Assembly: GCA_963573315.1 (NCBI GenBank)
Contig: OY752152.1
Span: 1,285,001-1,349,000, forward strand
Direction: 5' to 3'
From: Entomortierella parvispora
Taxonomy: Eukaryota; Mortierellomycota; Mortierellomycetes; Mortierellales; Mortierellaceae
DNA length: 64,000 nt
Shown here: in pieces, positions 1 through 11,460 of the stretch
How the letters are laid out: every line of letters begins with the position of its first letter
Numbering within the stretch: position 1 is the stretch's first letter
The notes under the pieces: generated by a model
Seen by the model: only the letters and a program-made list of their open reading frames with translations
What the model was told of the DNA's origin: nothing
The model's database searches: none
Position numbers and translations under genes: made by a program

Positions 1-822
1 GCGTCCAAACACTCCAAGAGCCTGAGCTTCGAGAGCCTCTCCAATATCAACGGCTGTAACGTTCCTTCAGCGTCAAAGAACACGAGCCCTAGTGACAAAC
101 TCTTCAGCCCAAGGCAAACCCAGGGCCGGTCATCCTCAACGATATCAATATCGCCCAAACAATCGGCACAAAATTTCTCAAGAGTCGAGATCGTGCAGAG
201 AATGTTGTGCACCACGGCCCCTGTTAGGTTTTTGCAATTCGTCAGATACAGGAACGTGAGCGTCCTCCGATAACGTGGGATATCATCCCTCAAAATCTTC
301 CACGAGTCCTTGTTAAAACTTCTGGACTGTAGTTTGAGTTCGACCAGATTCACTGTCTGCCTCTCTCACTGATGGCCGACGATGATGTGAATCGGAACAA
401 ATGTGGAATCCCGCACAATCGCTGCGAGGTGCTGTCAGCGTAAGGAACGGTACGCGAGACCATAGATTTTTGTACAAATACAACCAGTAGTCAGGCGTAG
501 AAAACGGCAGTGCTGAAAGCTTTAGATCCTGTAGTGCGAGGTATTGTGAAGCCACACTCAGAAATTTGGGTGTTGCGTCCGAGGTGCAACAGAGGGTCCT
601 CAAGGTAGATATGTGTCTCCGTATCAAATCCTCTGCAAACTGGATATTTCCCTGACTGTGGAGTTCAAACTGAGAGATTGTCAAGGAAGTGAGTTGAGGG
701 AAGATCAGACGACTCTTTCCGATATAACTTCCGGGGCCTTGCAGGACCAATTTTTGAACTAGAGGCGCGTGGCGGTCAAGAACTTGAGGGGAAGGAGTGT
801 CAGGCTTTTTGAGCTGTAGGTG
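1..822 (-). CDS. F-box/LRR-type protein, 3' end beyond window edge
   Basis: The minus strand encodes leucine-rich-repeat-like protein of the kind found in large fungal F-box families, including the block DRPWVCLGLKSLSL around 110-140. The frame is open from about 822 down to 454, then continues in another frame from 356 to 1. An intron 357-453 (GTACCG...GGCAG, phase 0, CTGAC branch-like site) reconnects the two without a stop. The N-terminal exon and start were not settled; an ATG at 1051 opens a short frame but its junction is unclear. The C-terminus lies outside the window. The neighbour at 1317 is of the same family. F-box proteins act as substrate receptors of SCF ubiquitin ligases; no F-box itself is seen here. 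Partial decay cannot be excluded. Confidence 0.5.
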
Positions 823-1316
823 AACTTACGACCACAACCTAGGAAGGATCACTCCATACTACTCGCGGCAGACAAGGAGACGTTGGAGAATGGACTTTTC
901 GCGCAAATACTGAAGGACGAGCAAAGAAGTTCTGGTATGAACAAAGCGGCTGCTGGTGGTGGTGGTGGCGCCTGCTCTCTTGAGTATCAAGCCGTTCATG
1001 AGGTGCAACTTTAGGCGGCGTGTCGAGGGCCTGGTTATTGTGATCTGTCATTGTGAATGCTCGGCATGAAACGAGATGGATGGAAGGATGGAAGGATGGA
1101 AGATGAACTCGCGCAGCCTGAATGCGCGCATGTCAATTGAGAAAGAAAAAAATCAAAAGGGTCTGTCCAAGCTTCGCAGCAGTTAACAAGCATGATCGGT
1201 GATCTGGTGCTTTGCCCTGGCCTGTTTTCTTTCTTTCTCTTTTCTTCATTGCCATGTTTTCAAAAAACACTCACTCCCTCCACTCCTGTATTTGAACAGC
1301 GCACACATCAATTGCC

Positions 1317-2385
1317 ATGGCAGTTACATCGCCTGACCCGCTCTACATATCAGAAATTCTCCTACTCATTGCCGACCACCTTACTCTCCATGATCTCACC
1401 CTCTGCGCCAGGGTTTGCAAGCATTGGCGCGATACATTTGCCTACAGGATATGGGAGCACACTACAATTTGTGCGCGTTCCGAAGACCCTTCCTTCCCCT
1501 CCTTGCACAAGGCTCTAAGGCATGCCGCCTTTGTTCGACACCTCACAGTTCAAAGTATACCGTGCTTGCTTTTCCTCTGGACCGAAGATATGAAATCGGG
1601 CAAGACCATGGCTTGCTGACTTTCCCTTTTCCCCCTTTTTTTTAGATTTCCACGAGTGGAAATACAGTGAAAGGAACTACTTTTGGACAGCCTTCTGCCA
1701 TCTGTCGATCCTCCGTGCATTGACGTTTCGTGGAAGAATCGAAATTGATCTTCCCATCACTCAATCCTGGTTTGATTCTCTACGATGTCAACTTTGTTAT
1801 CTGACATGCTTGGATTTGGATCCGTTCCTGGCTTTTACTTGCGAGATGTACGCAGAGATCTTGTCCAGCTGTCGCCAACTAAAGACCCTACGAGGAGGAA
1901 CCTGCGAGGCCAGACGTCTGATGGAAAGTAAGCCCTGGGTCTGTCATGGACTCAAAGAATGGACGTTGTGTGTTGATTTTGGTTCTTTGGAGGATTATGA
2001 CCAAGTGGAAGAGGAGGACGAAGACAGGATCGAGCTCTCGTTGACCAAAAACAAGCAAGTGGAGAATGTTGCCCAATCGAGACTCGAGGACGTGTACCGT
2101 AAACTCTTTCAGCGAATGTCATCCCTTCGAACCCTCGAAAGGGTGGATTTGAGTCTGAGAAACGCGAGAACTCTTCGTGGCCCACTCTGCATCGCTCCTG
2201 GGACCGGTGTAGAGCTATTGTTGAGGCTGCCGCTTTTAAGATCTTTGAAGGTCCAAGGCGGAGCATTGACTCATTCCGAGGAGGATTGGTTTCGGACGAA
2301 TTGGCCGGGGATCGCGATCGAGGAGGTGGCTGCCCCTGTAGATCCATCCTACTTTTTTTGCCTCCAAACCTACTATCCTGCGTGA
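1317..2385 (+). CDS. F-box/LRR-type protein
   Basis: Two exons, 1317-1554 and 1646-2385, give about 325 residues. The intron 1555-1645 (GTATAC donor, CTGAC branch-like site, T-rich tract, TTTAG) joins in phase 1 and restores one frame. The N-terminus has an F-box-like segment (ILLLIADHLTLHDLTLCARV, then CKHWRD) typical of Skp1-binding F-boxes. The rest is a degenerate leucine-rich region containing ESKPWVCHGLKEWTL, a signature shared with the gene at 1-822. The likely role is substrate recognition in an SCF E3 ligase; the substrate is unknown. ATG 1317 fits the F-box position. The family assignment rests on motif resemblance only. Confidence 0.7.
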
Positions 2386-2481
2386 AGCCCCAGCACATCC
2401 AGCCTTTTGGATATAGTGCTTTATTCATCAGACGAAACAAAAAAAGAAAGAAAATGGTCCTTGAGGGCATACCATATATTG

Positions 2482-2730
2482 TCAGTATCCAAAGTGGTGT
2501 AGAAATGCAACGCGTAATCTTGATAGTTCAAAGACTTCAAAGAAATCAAACCCTCCCAGTTCAATCAACCGGCCGCAGTGCTGTAGTGTCCACCTTGCCT
2601 CCGCCTCCGTCCACGGTGCATCTGTGGACCTAGGTCCTTGAATGGCCTGCAACTTTTTCAATGTCTTCAACTGATCCAAGCCTTGCGAAAGGTTCACTGG
2701 TAGACATAGTTCCGACATGGTGCCTGGTCA
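2482..2730 (-). pseudogene. F-box/LRR C-terminal fragment
   Basis: A minus-strand frame of about 80 codons encodes LSQGLDQLKTLKKLQ, followed by WTEAEARWTLQHCGRLIELG. This is the usual C-terminal end of the F-box/LRR proteins next to it. Upstream an in-frame stop lies within a few codons of the ATG at 2718, and no acceptor with a matching exon was found. The stretch is therefore best read as a remnant of a third family copy, or less likely as the last exon of a gene whose other exons have decayed. Confidence 0.4.
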
Positions 2731-3146
2731 ATGCGATGTTGTGGGGTGCAGAAAAGAGGAAAGTCGTGCTCTGCACACGAAAATTAATTTTTACTTTCTG
2801 CATGGTTCGCGTGGTCCCGCCTGCATCGCATCAATTGATGAGCAAACAAAGTATGAACCGGATAAAAAACAAGTACTCTCCTCCGCGCTGCATGGACCGC
2901 TGTCAAGAGAGATAGAGCAATCAAGTGTGAGTAGTTGCGGTTTCGGACTCCTGACAGGAGTCTGCATCCGCAACTAACTGCAACGGTGTTTTATTACTGC
3001 AAAATTGGATGAGAGAAGGGTATCGTGGTATCTTTAGGTCATCAGGTCATTATCATCAAATTTTGCGTCGTTACAGCTTGGTCATTAGGGGAGAAAAAAG
3101 AACAATACATGAATGAATGAACGAGTACGTGTTTGGGAACACAACG

Positions 3147-5959
3147 TTAATAAGCGTGCAATGTTGGAGGAGATGGTCTGGTTGGGGATAATGGACTCTT
3201 GTTGTTGCTCCCGCTTTGACCTTTTGATGAGGGGGGAGATAAGGTCGCCGGTGACAAGGACATCTTGAAGTTGGATATGGATTTTTGAGTCGTAGCTGCA
3301 GAAGGACTAGTCGGCCCACCGTATTTATCTTTCCAGATCCAAGAGTTGCCCATGAGCTCCTGACCTTGAGCAGCCGCAAGTCGATAGTACTTTGCAGATT
3401 TGTACATGTCCTTTTTGAGTCCAATGCCATGGTAGTAACACCAAGCGAGGTCGTTTTGAGCATCCGGGTCTCCCTAAAATGTACAATCAGAAAAAAATGT
3501 CAGTTTCTATCATATATCTTGCTTCGGTTACAGACCCCTCGCCGCCGCCACTATAGATCAAGCAGGCTTACCAAGTTCGCAGCAATCTCAAAGTAGTAAG
3601 CCGCCGTCTTCTTGTTCTTCTCGACGCCCCAGCCATGTCGGAAGCAGATTCCTAGTTCATAGATTGCCAGCACCAACTCGCCCTTGGCTGCTGTACTCGC
3701 AAAAGAATCCCGACTCTTCAAGTCTCCCACTGCATGCTCTGCACTCTTCTGCAGGTACTGGAACGCCAAGATCCTGTTGGGAGTACAGCCCCATCCATGT
3801 CGGACTGAAAGGCCATACATAAGCATGCCAACTGGATCTCCCAGCTCTGCTGCTGTGCGGAAGTATCGGGTAGCCTTTGCGATATCACCAAGTTCATGAA
3901 AATCGATTCCTTGGCGGACGTAATCTTCTGCCTTTTCAGGCATAGGATTCGAAGGTCCAACGGCTTCTTCAGGTCGAACATAGCCTCCGCTGGGGAGATG
4001 GTGAGCAGGATGCATGTTGAGATTGGTGCTGCTGCCTCCGATCCCCTGACCACTCTTACTGGGGCCTGTTCGGTGCGCCGGAATGGCTGGAATGGGGTGA
4101 AGGGATTGTCCACTGCCGCCGCTTTTGGAGGGAACTTGCGAGTAGGATGATCCGCCTCCTACATCTCTGGAACGGTCAGATGACTTGGATCGGCCGTAAT
4201 TGTGTCCATGTCCTCCAACATTGCCATTGGCTGCCGAAGATGCACCGGCCGATCGTCCTCCAAGCCTATATTCGTTCCCGTCAGACCTGGACCTGAATTG
4301 GCTCTGTGAACTCTCTTGGCTTGGCCTTGACAAGTTCACAGCACTACTGTTATTGTTGCTGCTACTTTTCCCGTGATGGCTTTGATCTTGTTGGTGGTGG
4401 CTGGAAGACGGTGGGCTAGTAATCATTGCAGGAGCGGACCCTTGACGGAGTATGGGACCTCGTGAGCCATTGCTGCCATTATACTGCTGCTGTTGCTGCT
4501 GATAAGCTGTCGATCGGGTATAACCGTATGAAGATGTCGATGACAAATAGATGTTATCTGCCGAGGTACTGCGTTCTGGAACATGGGCGTCACGTTGATT
4601 CTTTGGAGTTTCGTACGCGGAGGCAGAAAGATTTGCATTGTCATTCTTTGCCTTGAGGATGATTAGTCGATTTTCGTCGCTCCGTCGCTGTAGATGTTGT
4701 TGGTGTTCATGGCTTGTCTTATCGGACCGATGATCTGTGATTGTCGTTGTGGGGCCTCCATACTTAAGCTGTCGATTTTGTTGAAGTTGGTCTTCTCGCT
4801 GGTCCCTGGTGTCACTGCCACTTGACGACTTTGTGTGTTGCTTTATGCTTGATTGCTCCTTTGCTAGGGGGTGTACGGTTGAAGCAGATGGTTTCTGGCT
4901 TGATGAAAACAATGCTATGTTTGGTACTCCTGCACGGCCTTTGTACGTCATGGAAAGTCGGTGGATCGACCTACGATACGAGACAATTGAACCAGTATCA
5001 CTGTCCTCCTCATCTGTGTCTTCACCTTGGCCATTCTTGGTGGGGGGTCTTTGCTTCAATTTCTGTTGATAGAGCAGGGCCTGAAGTCGGAGATTCTCCT
5101 GGTCCTGTGGTGAAGAGTACTGGTTGGGTGAAAGCGGAGAGTCATGGTTATAGTTGTCAAAAGACAAGAACAAAGACGACGACGGTATCGTTGTAATTAG
5201 TGAGGGTCGATCGATATGGCCTTTACTACTGCCGCTGTTGGTGCCAATGTGGTTTTTTGCTGAAGTAGCCGCCGAGGCTGATCCACTCCGTTGCCGTTGC
5301 TGAACAACCGACCCTTGCAAGGACGCCCTTGGAACGCTGCCGCCGTATATAGGTTGCTCTTGGTGTTGTGGGCGTTGCTGGCGCGTTGACCAAGAAGGCA
5401 TCGTCTCCTCGACTCGCGTTGTACTCTTGCTCACAAGAACGTATCCCTGGGAAATGGCCGAAGGAGGTAATTGAGCAAGCGACGTTAACGGAGCCGCTCC
5501 TCGGGCATTAGTGCTGCTGTTTACTGAATGACTGGTGTTTGAGGTAGCCATGCTAGAGCCGGGCTTTGTCGTTGAAGGTGCAGATGAAGCATAACCTCCT
5601 TGATTCGTGTTTGGGTTGCTGTGGCTCCTGCTCGGCCTGTTGACCTGAGGCAGAGGGTTGGCAGTCCGTGTTTGAGATGAAGTCGGGGTATCCTGAGTTG
5701 AATACTGATGCTGCTGCTGTTGTTGCTGTTGCTGCTGCTGTTGCTGGATAGGGTAGTTGGTCGTCTGTGCTTGCGACGGCACCCCGATCGAGAGCTTTCT
5801 CCGGGGAACATCAGGGTACAGGGTATATGTCGTGTAGGACTTGGGCTCGGGCGTCTTGGGTGAAAATGCTTGCTGCAAAGGCAGCTGTCGACTCTGAGAA
5901 TGCGACTGATATTGAAGATGGTTCTGGTGCCTCGAGGAGGCTTCGCCTCTGGTTGCCAT
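3147..5959 (-). CDS. Sel1-repeat protein with long disordered N-terminus (DSF2/Nif1-like)
   Basis: Two exons on the minus strand, 5959-3572 and 3473-3147, encode about 904 residues. The intron 3474-3571 (GTAAGC...TTTTAG, phase 0) falls inside a Sel1 repeat. The first 650 or so residues are Ser/Gln/Pro-rich, with a polyQ tract coded near 5705-5750. The C-terminal part has tandem Sel1 (TPR-like) repeats with the motifs HGWGCTPNR, CFRHGWGVEKNKKTAAYYF and WCYYHGIGLKKD, followed by a Ser/Pro tail. The layout of disordered N-terminus plus C-terminal Sel1 repeats resembles yeast DSF2 and fission yeast Nif1, a mitotic regulator; the exact orthology is inferred. Sel1 repeats usually serve as protein-protein scaffolds. 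Confidence 0.8.
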
Positions 5960-8316
5960 TGTACGTTATGGGCGATGTGTGGACGGTTTCTCGTCGAGCC
6001 CAAGTGTACTCTTTGCTTTCAACCTCGGATCTAATTATGTCGACAAATAGGAAGACGATAGACCGTGGTTGTTAAGACCTTTGTGTTTTTGTTCTCTCTT
6101 GTTTGGAAAAGACCGATCGTGTAACCGGCAATCAATTAAAAATATCGAGGCGAGGGGCGAAGGGGACCACAAGCCAAGCAGGTCGAGATTATCGATGTGG
6201 GAGAGAGTACCATCGAAAGGAAATTAGGGATACATTGGCTTGTCGAGGGCTAGGTGAACAAGCAAGTCGACAACGAACCTTCTTTGGCGGTCTAATTTAT
6301 GTCCCAGGGAATGGATCTTGGTGCACGATTTAATCGCCAACGGGTGGAGACTGCGGGGCAAGGTTACTGTGCAGGACCAAAATAATTGTGCGACAAGTGG
6401 AGACAGTTGAATGACGATGCACGCTGATGTGGACGAGAGGGATTGACTGACTGGTTGCAATGAGAGGAAGTGATTTCAGAGCTGGGATGGATGGATGGAA
6501 GAGCAGGGAGAAAGGAATGAATCGACGGACACACGGACAGACGGACAGGCAGACATACAGAATGGATGGATGGATGTATGGATGGGCGAGGAGGAGAAGA
6601 GAGGACGAGCAGCACAGTCAGGACAGAAGGAAGGAAGAGAAGGGAAGAGAAGGGAAGAGAAAGAGGGAAGGGAGGAAGCGAAGGGAAAGAACCAAGGGAA
6701 CAAAGGAGCGCTCTCGTCTCTTTCACACACAGACGCGCGCGTGGGGTCGTGTTGCCTCTCTTTGCCTGTCTTTGTCTTGCCCTGTCTGTCTTGCCCTGTC
6801 TTGCCCTTGCTCGCTGGGGCTTGATTTTCTCCAGTGCTCTCAGGCTTGGCCCCTGTCTGTTTATCTGTGGGTTCTCTCCTATTGTCTTGTCTGTCCGTCT
6901 GTCTGTCCGTCTGTCTGTCCGTCTATCTGTCTGTCTATCTGATCTGTCTGTCCGCCAGCCAGATCCACCACAACTCGAGCGAGCGCCTTCTCGAGATTCC
7001 ATTGCCAATCGACTTTTTTGTCCGTTGCCAGCTACCCTTGTCAAGAGCGCGTTCACGCCTCTTCAAGAGCTGCGTGGCAATGCGGATGTTTCAGCTGAAC
7101 CACACACACTATCTTTGAGACGCGCCTGTGGCATGGCATCGCTTCATGTTTGCGCCTCTCTCTGAACAGACCACGCCTCGCTGTCCGGGGGCAACTCCCT
7201 CCACCATGTCAATCATCCATATCCATCTGCCATTCATGACCACCCTTGACTTTTTTTTTTTTGTTGCTTCAATGAACTGATGGATGACAAACAGCTTGTC
7301 CGGCCCCCTTTTTTCCTTGTTCATAGTACCTCCTCATCCATTTGCACTCCGAGAAACGACCTTGAACTTACCCTCGGTGAAACTCTTCCTTACTGGATAG
7401 AGGATCTCAACCACAACCACAAAGGTTCACTCTAAATAATACCCCCGTCCCTCCTGGGGCGGAAGGAGCAAAGGCCTTCTTGACCTTAATCCGACGAAGG
7501 TTGAAAACACTCTGGGAGAGCCCGAATCGTCCCTCTCCCGGACAAATGCTTTGATCGATGTGATAGAGCAGAATCTCCAAACCAATAATCTCAGCATCCA
7601 AGAAACGCGCCCCTCTGTTTCTCACCGCTGCCCACGGTGAACGGCCATGAAGACAGTGCATGGGCATTGCTGAATGTTTTACTTCAGAAATAGGCTCACA
7701 AATGATCTTCACAAAAGATCTTCAGCTTCTTTGGACTGGCATCCTTTGCATGACCCTTTTCGTCGCTCAGCAAGAGTTGTTGTTGTTTTCATTAGAGCAT
7801 CTTTGTGTGTTTATCAAATAACAAGACTCTGACACTGAACGGGTCTGGACCTTAGGGACCTCCGTTTCTCCCTGTATCTCCGTTCATATCGTGTTTTTTT
7901 CAGGAGCAGAGTATCCAACCGATCTACAAACATCCACAAAGAAGAAGGTCGCCCTCTCCTTGGTTTTTCAAGATGGGCAACAAGTGGGTCTTTGGATCTA
8001 GCTCCTTGAGTCCTTTGCCTCCGGGCACCCCGCCGATACCCCATATTGTTCTTTCTTTTATGTGTAAAAAGTCGAACTCTGGATTTTGAGGGACCATGAA
8101 CAATCCCTTGCTTGAGGACTCACTCGACTCTTCTTCTTCCTTTTCTGTTTTTCATTTCTTGTTTTCTTTCGTGCCCTCACTAACACCACAATAATCGCTC
8201 CCGCAACTCATTTTCCTCTCATTCCTCAACGGTCGACTCTGCGAGGAAAAGCATCGAAATAACGACAAAAAACGGTCCGCGTTTGCAAGGAACACGAAAA
8301 AAGCAAAACAGATATC
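5960..8316. other. Intergenic region rich in short tandem repeats
   Basis: This 2.4-kb gap separates two divergent genes. Long frames occur on both strands but are low-complexity readings of repeats (TGGA near 6487-6500 and 6560-6580, GGACAGAC near 6533-6555, GGAAGAGAA runs near 6630-6670, TCTG/TCCG near 6885-6955) and show no family signature. The T-run near 7251-7262 and the CT-rich stretch 8130-8170 suit the leader of the gene at 8317. I see no gene here. Confidence 0.6.
6885..6955. repeat. TCTG/TCCG tetranucleotide microsatellite
   Basis: An imperfect tandem array of CTGT/CCGT/CTAT tetranucleotides runs for about 70 bp. The opposite strand gives RTDR-type dipeptide reading frames, which explains the apparent ORFs in this area. 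Confidence 0.8.
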
Positions 8317-9745
8317 ATGGCGCAGGATAGTCACCATTCGATCATAGATATCGATCCGGAGGTCAAGGTGGAGGAAAAGACAAAAAAAGGACCTAAGAAG
8401 CGACTGCAACTGAACCCTGCAAAAGCCGTGATTGGAGGAATCACTCATAGCACGAGCGCGGTCATCGGGGGTATTTCCCAGAGCACAAATGTGGTCAAAG
8501 GCGGTATCTCTCAGAGTAAGGATCCCACCCCTTGTCCTCTGTTACATAGACATGGCTGTAACTGACACCAAGTTCTGACCATAACCGCAACCATAACCAC
8601 CACTACCACACTAGTGGAAAACGGATTGAATAATGTGGGTGGCAAGCTGACCAAGGTCCCCGGCGTCAGTCAAGGCGTCTCCATCTTTGCCGACTATCGC
8701 AAGTTCCTGGACCGTGGCAATGTTGTTGATCTAGCGGTCGCTGTCGTGATTGGTAAGGAATTCACACTGTGAAAGCAACGGAGTAGACCGATAGAAAAAT
8801 CTTTGCCAAGAGACAAGCAGGATACGGTTCTCCCACCATCGTCACTTACACGCTGCACCCTCCAACTGACAAACTATAGGTGCTGCCTTCACGGGTGTAA
8901 GTTTTGGGACACAACATGGATCTATCCAAGATCTAATCTAATCGCAGCCTCATTTGGAATCGCATGTGTTTTTGTGGTGTCAATCAACTAATTCTATGAA
9001 GAGATGTTGGGCGCTTGTGCGTGGGATAAAATTATAGATTGTGGACAGTCTGGTCAAGGATATAGTCTCACCTATCATGTCTCTAGCCTCTGGCAAGGCA
9101 CTTGAGGAGAACTTTGTCATCCTGCGGAAGGACCCCACCTTTGCAAATCCAGATGTAAGGGTCACTTTTCTTGCTGGAGGCGACCTTTATTACAGTCATC
9201 ATCAAGAGAGTATCTAACAATATCTACTTTTCTTCAACTCATCCTAATTGATAGTATTCGACTCGTGCCGCTGTCAAGGCGAGTAACGCGCTGTCATGGA
9301 ACTACGGCAACTTTATCCAGACCGTCATCAACTTCTTCATCATCTCGGCCTGCGTCTTTGTCATTGTCAAGCGTAAGAGACAGAGACCGAAATAGCAAAG
9401 CTATCTGTCTCAACCAATCGCTCTAACGCTCCCGCGTTGCTTCCCAATATCATAGTGTATCAAATGGGCCGCAACACCAAAACCGATGCTCGTCCACCAG
9501 AGAAGAAATGCCCCTACTGTGCGGGTTCCATCGAAACGACAGCCTTCCGGTGCCCAAAGTGTACCTCCTGGCTGGATCTTGAGATGTACGCCAATCTAGA
9601 AGATCAAAAGGCAAGACGACTCAATGACGGTGGCAAAGGAAACAGTTACGAGACTGAGATATGGAAGGAAAAACAAAGCCTTGAAGAAGGAAACATCGTG
9701 GTCTCTTTATTCGATCATGAGGGCCGAAACCATTTCGAGCAGTAA
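8317..9745 (+). CDS. MscL-family large-conductance mechanosensitive channel with C-terminal zinc ribbon
   Basis: Six exons (8317-8515, 8615-8752, 8880-8896, 9038-9154, 9255-9372, 9456-9745) give 292 residues. All five introns have GT..AG ends and join in phase. Exon 3 is only 17 nt. Residues 95-124 match the MscL TM1 signature (RGNVVDLAVAVVIGAAF, then IVDSLVKDIVSPI). Residues 175-200 match TM2 (NFIQTVINFFIISACVFVIV, then KLYQ). Residues 216-233 hold CPYC and CPKC, a zinc-ribbon tail. Bacterial MscL is about 136 residues and opens under membrane tension as a safety valve. Here about 95 extra N-terminal residues include a threefold GGIxxST-like repeat (IGGITHSTS, IGGISQSTN, KGGISQS). The membrane in which it sits is unknown. 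ATG 8317 is the first in the open exon. Confidence 0.88.
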
Positions 9746-11460
9746 CTCTCTCTTGCAAGGAACCTTCACGGTGACCTTAGCTGCTACCGTCGCCGTTACG
9801 CTGATCAGCGAACCCTAATAAACCCCTTCGTAGCAATTGTGCGGTTGATACAGCAAACAACGCTAATATCAAAAAAGAGTGGAAACAACGCAGAACTGTC
9901 ATGTTAAACTTGTGAAAGAGTGGGGTCAAACAAGTGGGATAGAAACCTGTCTTCCTTTGGCTTGAAGTCGAGGCCGGGGAACGTGTCCAACGGTCAAAAC
10001 GAAAGGCAGACAGTGGCAAAATAGGAGGCAGACGATGACAGGGCGGAGAAGGTTGACTTGAGATTTTTCTCTGTCTGCTCCCCAACTCTAGCATGAAGAT
10101 TGGGCGAGTAAGCAGCCCTTGAAAGGGGGGAAATAAAGCTAAAGCGGGGAAGAGGAAGCTGTTGGACACAAGAAAAGATGATAAAAATACGCTCGAGAAA
10201 GGGCGTCGACATTCGTGCCTGATCTTGTTGGCTGTTGAACGAGCACGATGGGCGATTCCTTGAAGAGGAGCCACCCACAAGCAAACAAGAAAACATGACA
10301 GGGCACGCACGACTGACAGTGACGAAAGTGGTGGTGGTGGCCCAATCTTCAAGACAGAACATGTGCTGGCTGGGCCTGGAGGCGAAAAAAAAGCCGTGAC
10401 CATGGGGCAGGAAAACGTGTTGGATGTGCGCTTGCATCCAAGTTAATTGGCAGGACGGAAAAGAGGGAACCACATGCTGTGGGCGACCAACGGTGATTTG
10501 GTTGCATTGTGGTGAGGAGATATTATTATGATGCCCACTATTGATCCGGCTGTCTGGCTGGCGGCTGCTCGGTTGCTTGTTCTTTATTGCTCTCTTTGCC
10601 GACCATCCTCTCTGAGGGACGGAAAGAGAGAAAACGAAAATTATTCGCTATGGCGCTGCAACCAATCAGCGCACGCGTCCTAGACACGCTCCGCCTGCAT
10701 CCAACGCGATCTGCGCTCCGGGGGAAGACACTATTCTGCCCACAACAACCGGCTTGGGGGAACTTGGAAACATGGGCAAATGGCTGCCCTTGCGTGGACC
10801 TGCACAACTTGGTCTGTTGTCTTGCTCGCTAGCTCGCTCTCCTTGACGGCGATGGTGGGTGCGTGGATGTGTACATGGTGCACAGTGGGTTGCACTCGGT
10901 TGGTTGCTGCTCAGCAGCTCTCCTCTGGGTTATCCTGTGCAATCCTCGACGGAACAGCAGAGCTGTGATATGAAAACAAGGCACTGGCTCTCCCACCCAA
11001 AAATCCTGTCTTGAGTGTCTCTTCAACAACGATGGAACGTGGACAGTCTATGGGATGGATGAAACTTTGAGGTCAGTGATGAATAAGAAGTGACCATGCC
11101 CTTGGCAATTGCACCTCTTTTCCCCCTTTCCTCTTCTTTCCTGTTGTATATTTTTTTTTCTTTCTTTCCCTTCCTATTCCTATTCTACTCTTTCCTCCCT
11201 TCTCTCTCTTTCTTCTTTTCTTCTCTCCCTCCCCTCTTTTTATGAAAGCACCTTCGGTGACGATCTGCTCTTACCAGATAGACCTGTCACCCTGATCGCC
11301 AACGCTTTTATTCTTGCCAGCCCAGAGGGTGTTACGCAGATCGTTTTCAATCAACTCTGTGGAGCTGAGTCGCCAGAATCGTCCATCCGTGCCCTGCACC
11401 TATTCCAAATACCACTGTCCTGTTTTATCTGTTTTACTACAAGCACGCACAAATTCTTCC
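9746..11460. other. Intergenic/promoter region upstream of the cyclin gene
   Basis: I see no supported gene in these 1.7 kb. Minus-strand frames at 9777-10473 are low-complexity and lack splice or family support. The segment 11100-11250 is a long CT-rich stretch typical of promoters and leaders in this DNA and probably belongs to the plus-strand cyclin gene. A small upstream frame reaches into the coding frame from 11314 but has no ATG. Confidence 0.5.

Noticed and set aside
6364-7165. Long frames on both strands (up to 230 codons)
   Set aside because: They are translations of tetranucleotide and GA/CT repeats, giving RTDR or CLSV runs without domain or splice support.
9777-10473. Minus-strand frames of 159-208 codons
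   Set aside because: Low-complexity, mutually overlapping, no recognised motif, no ATG-plus-leader context.
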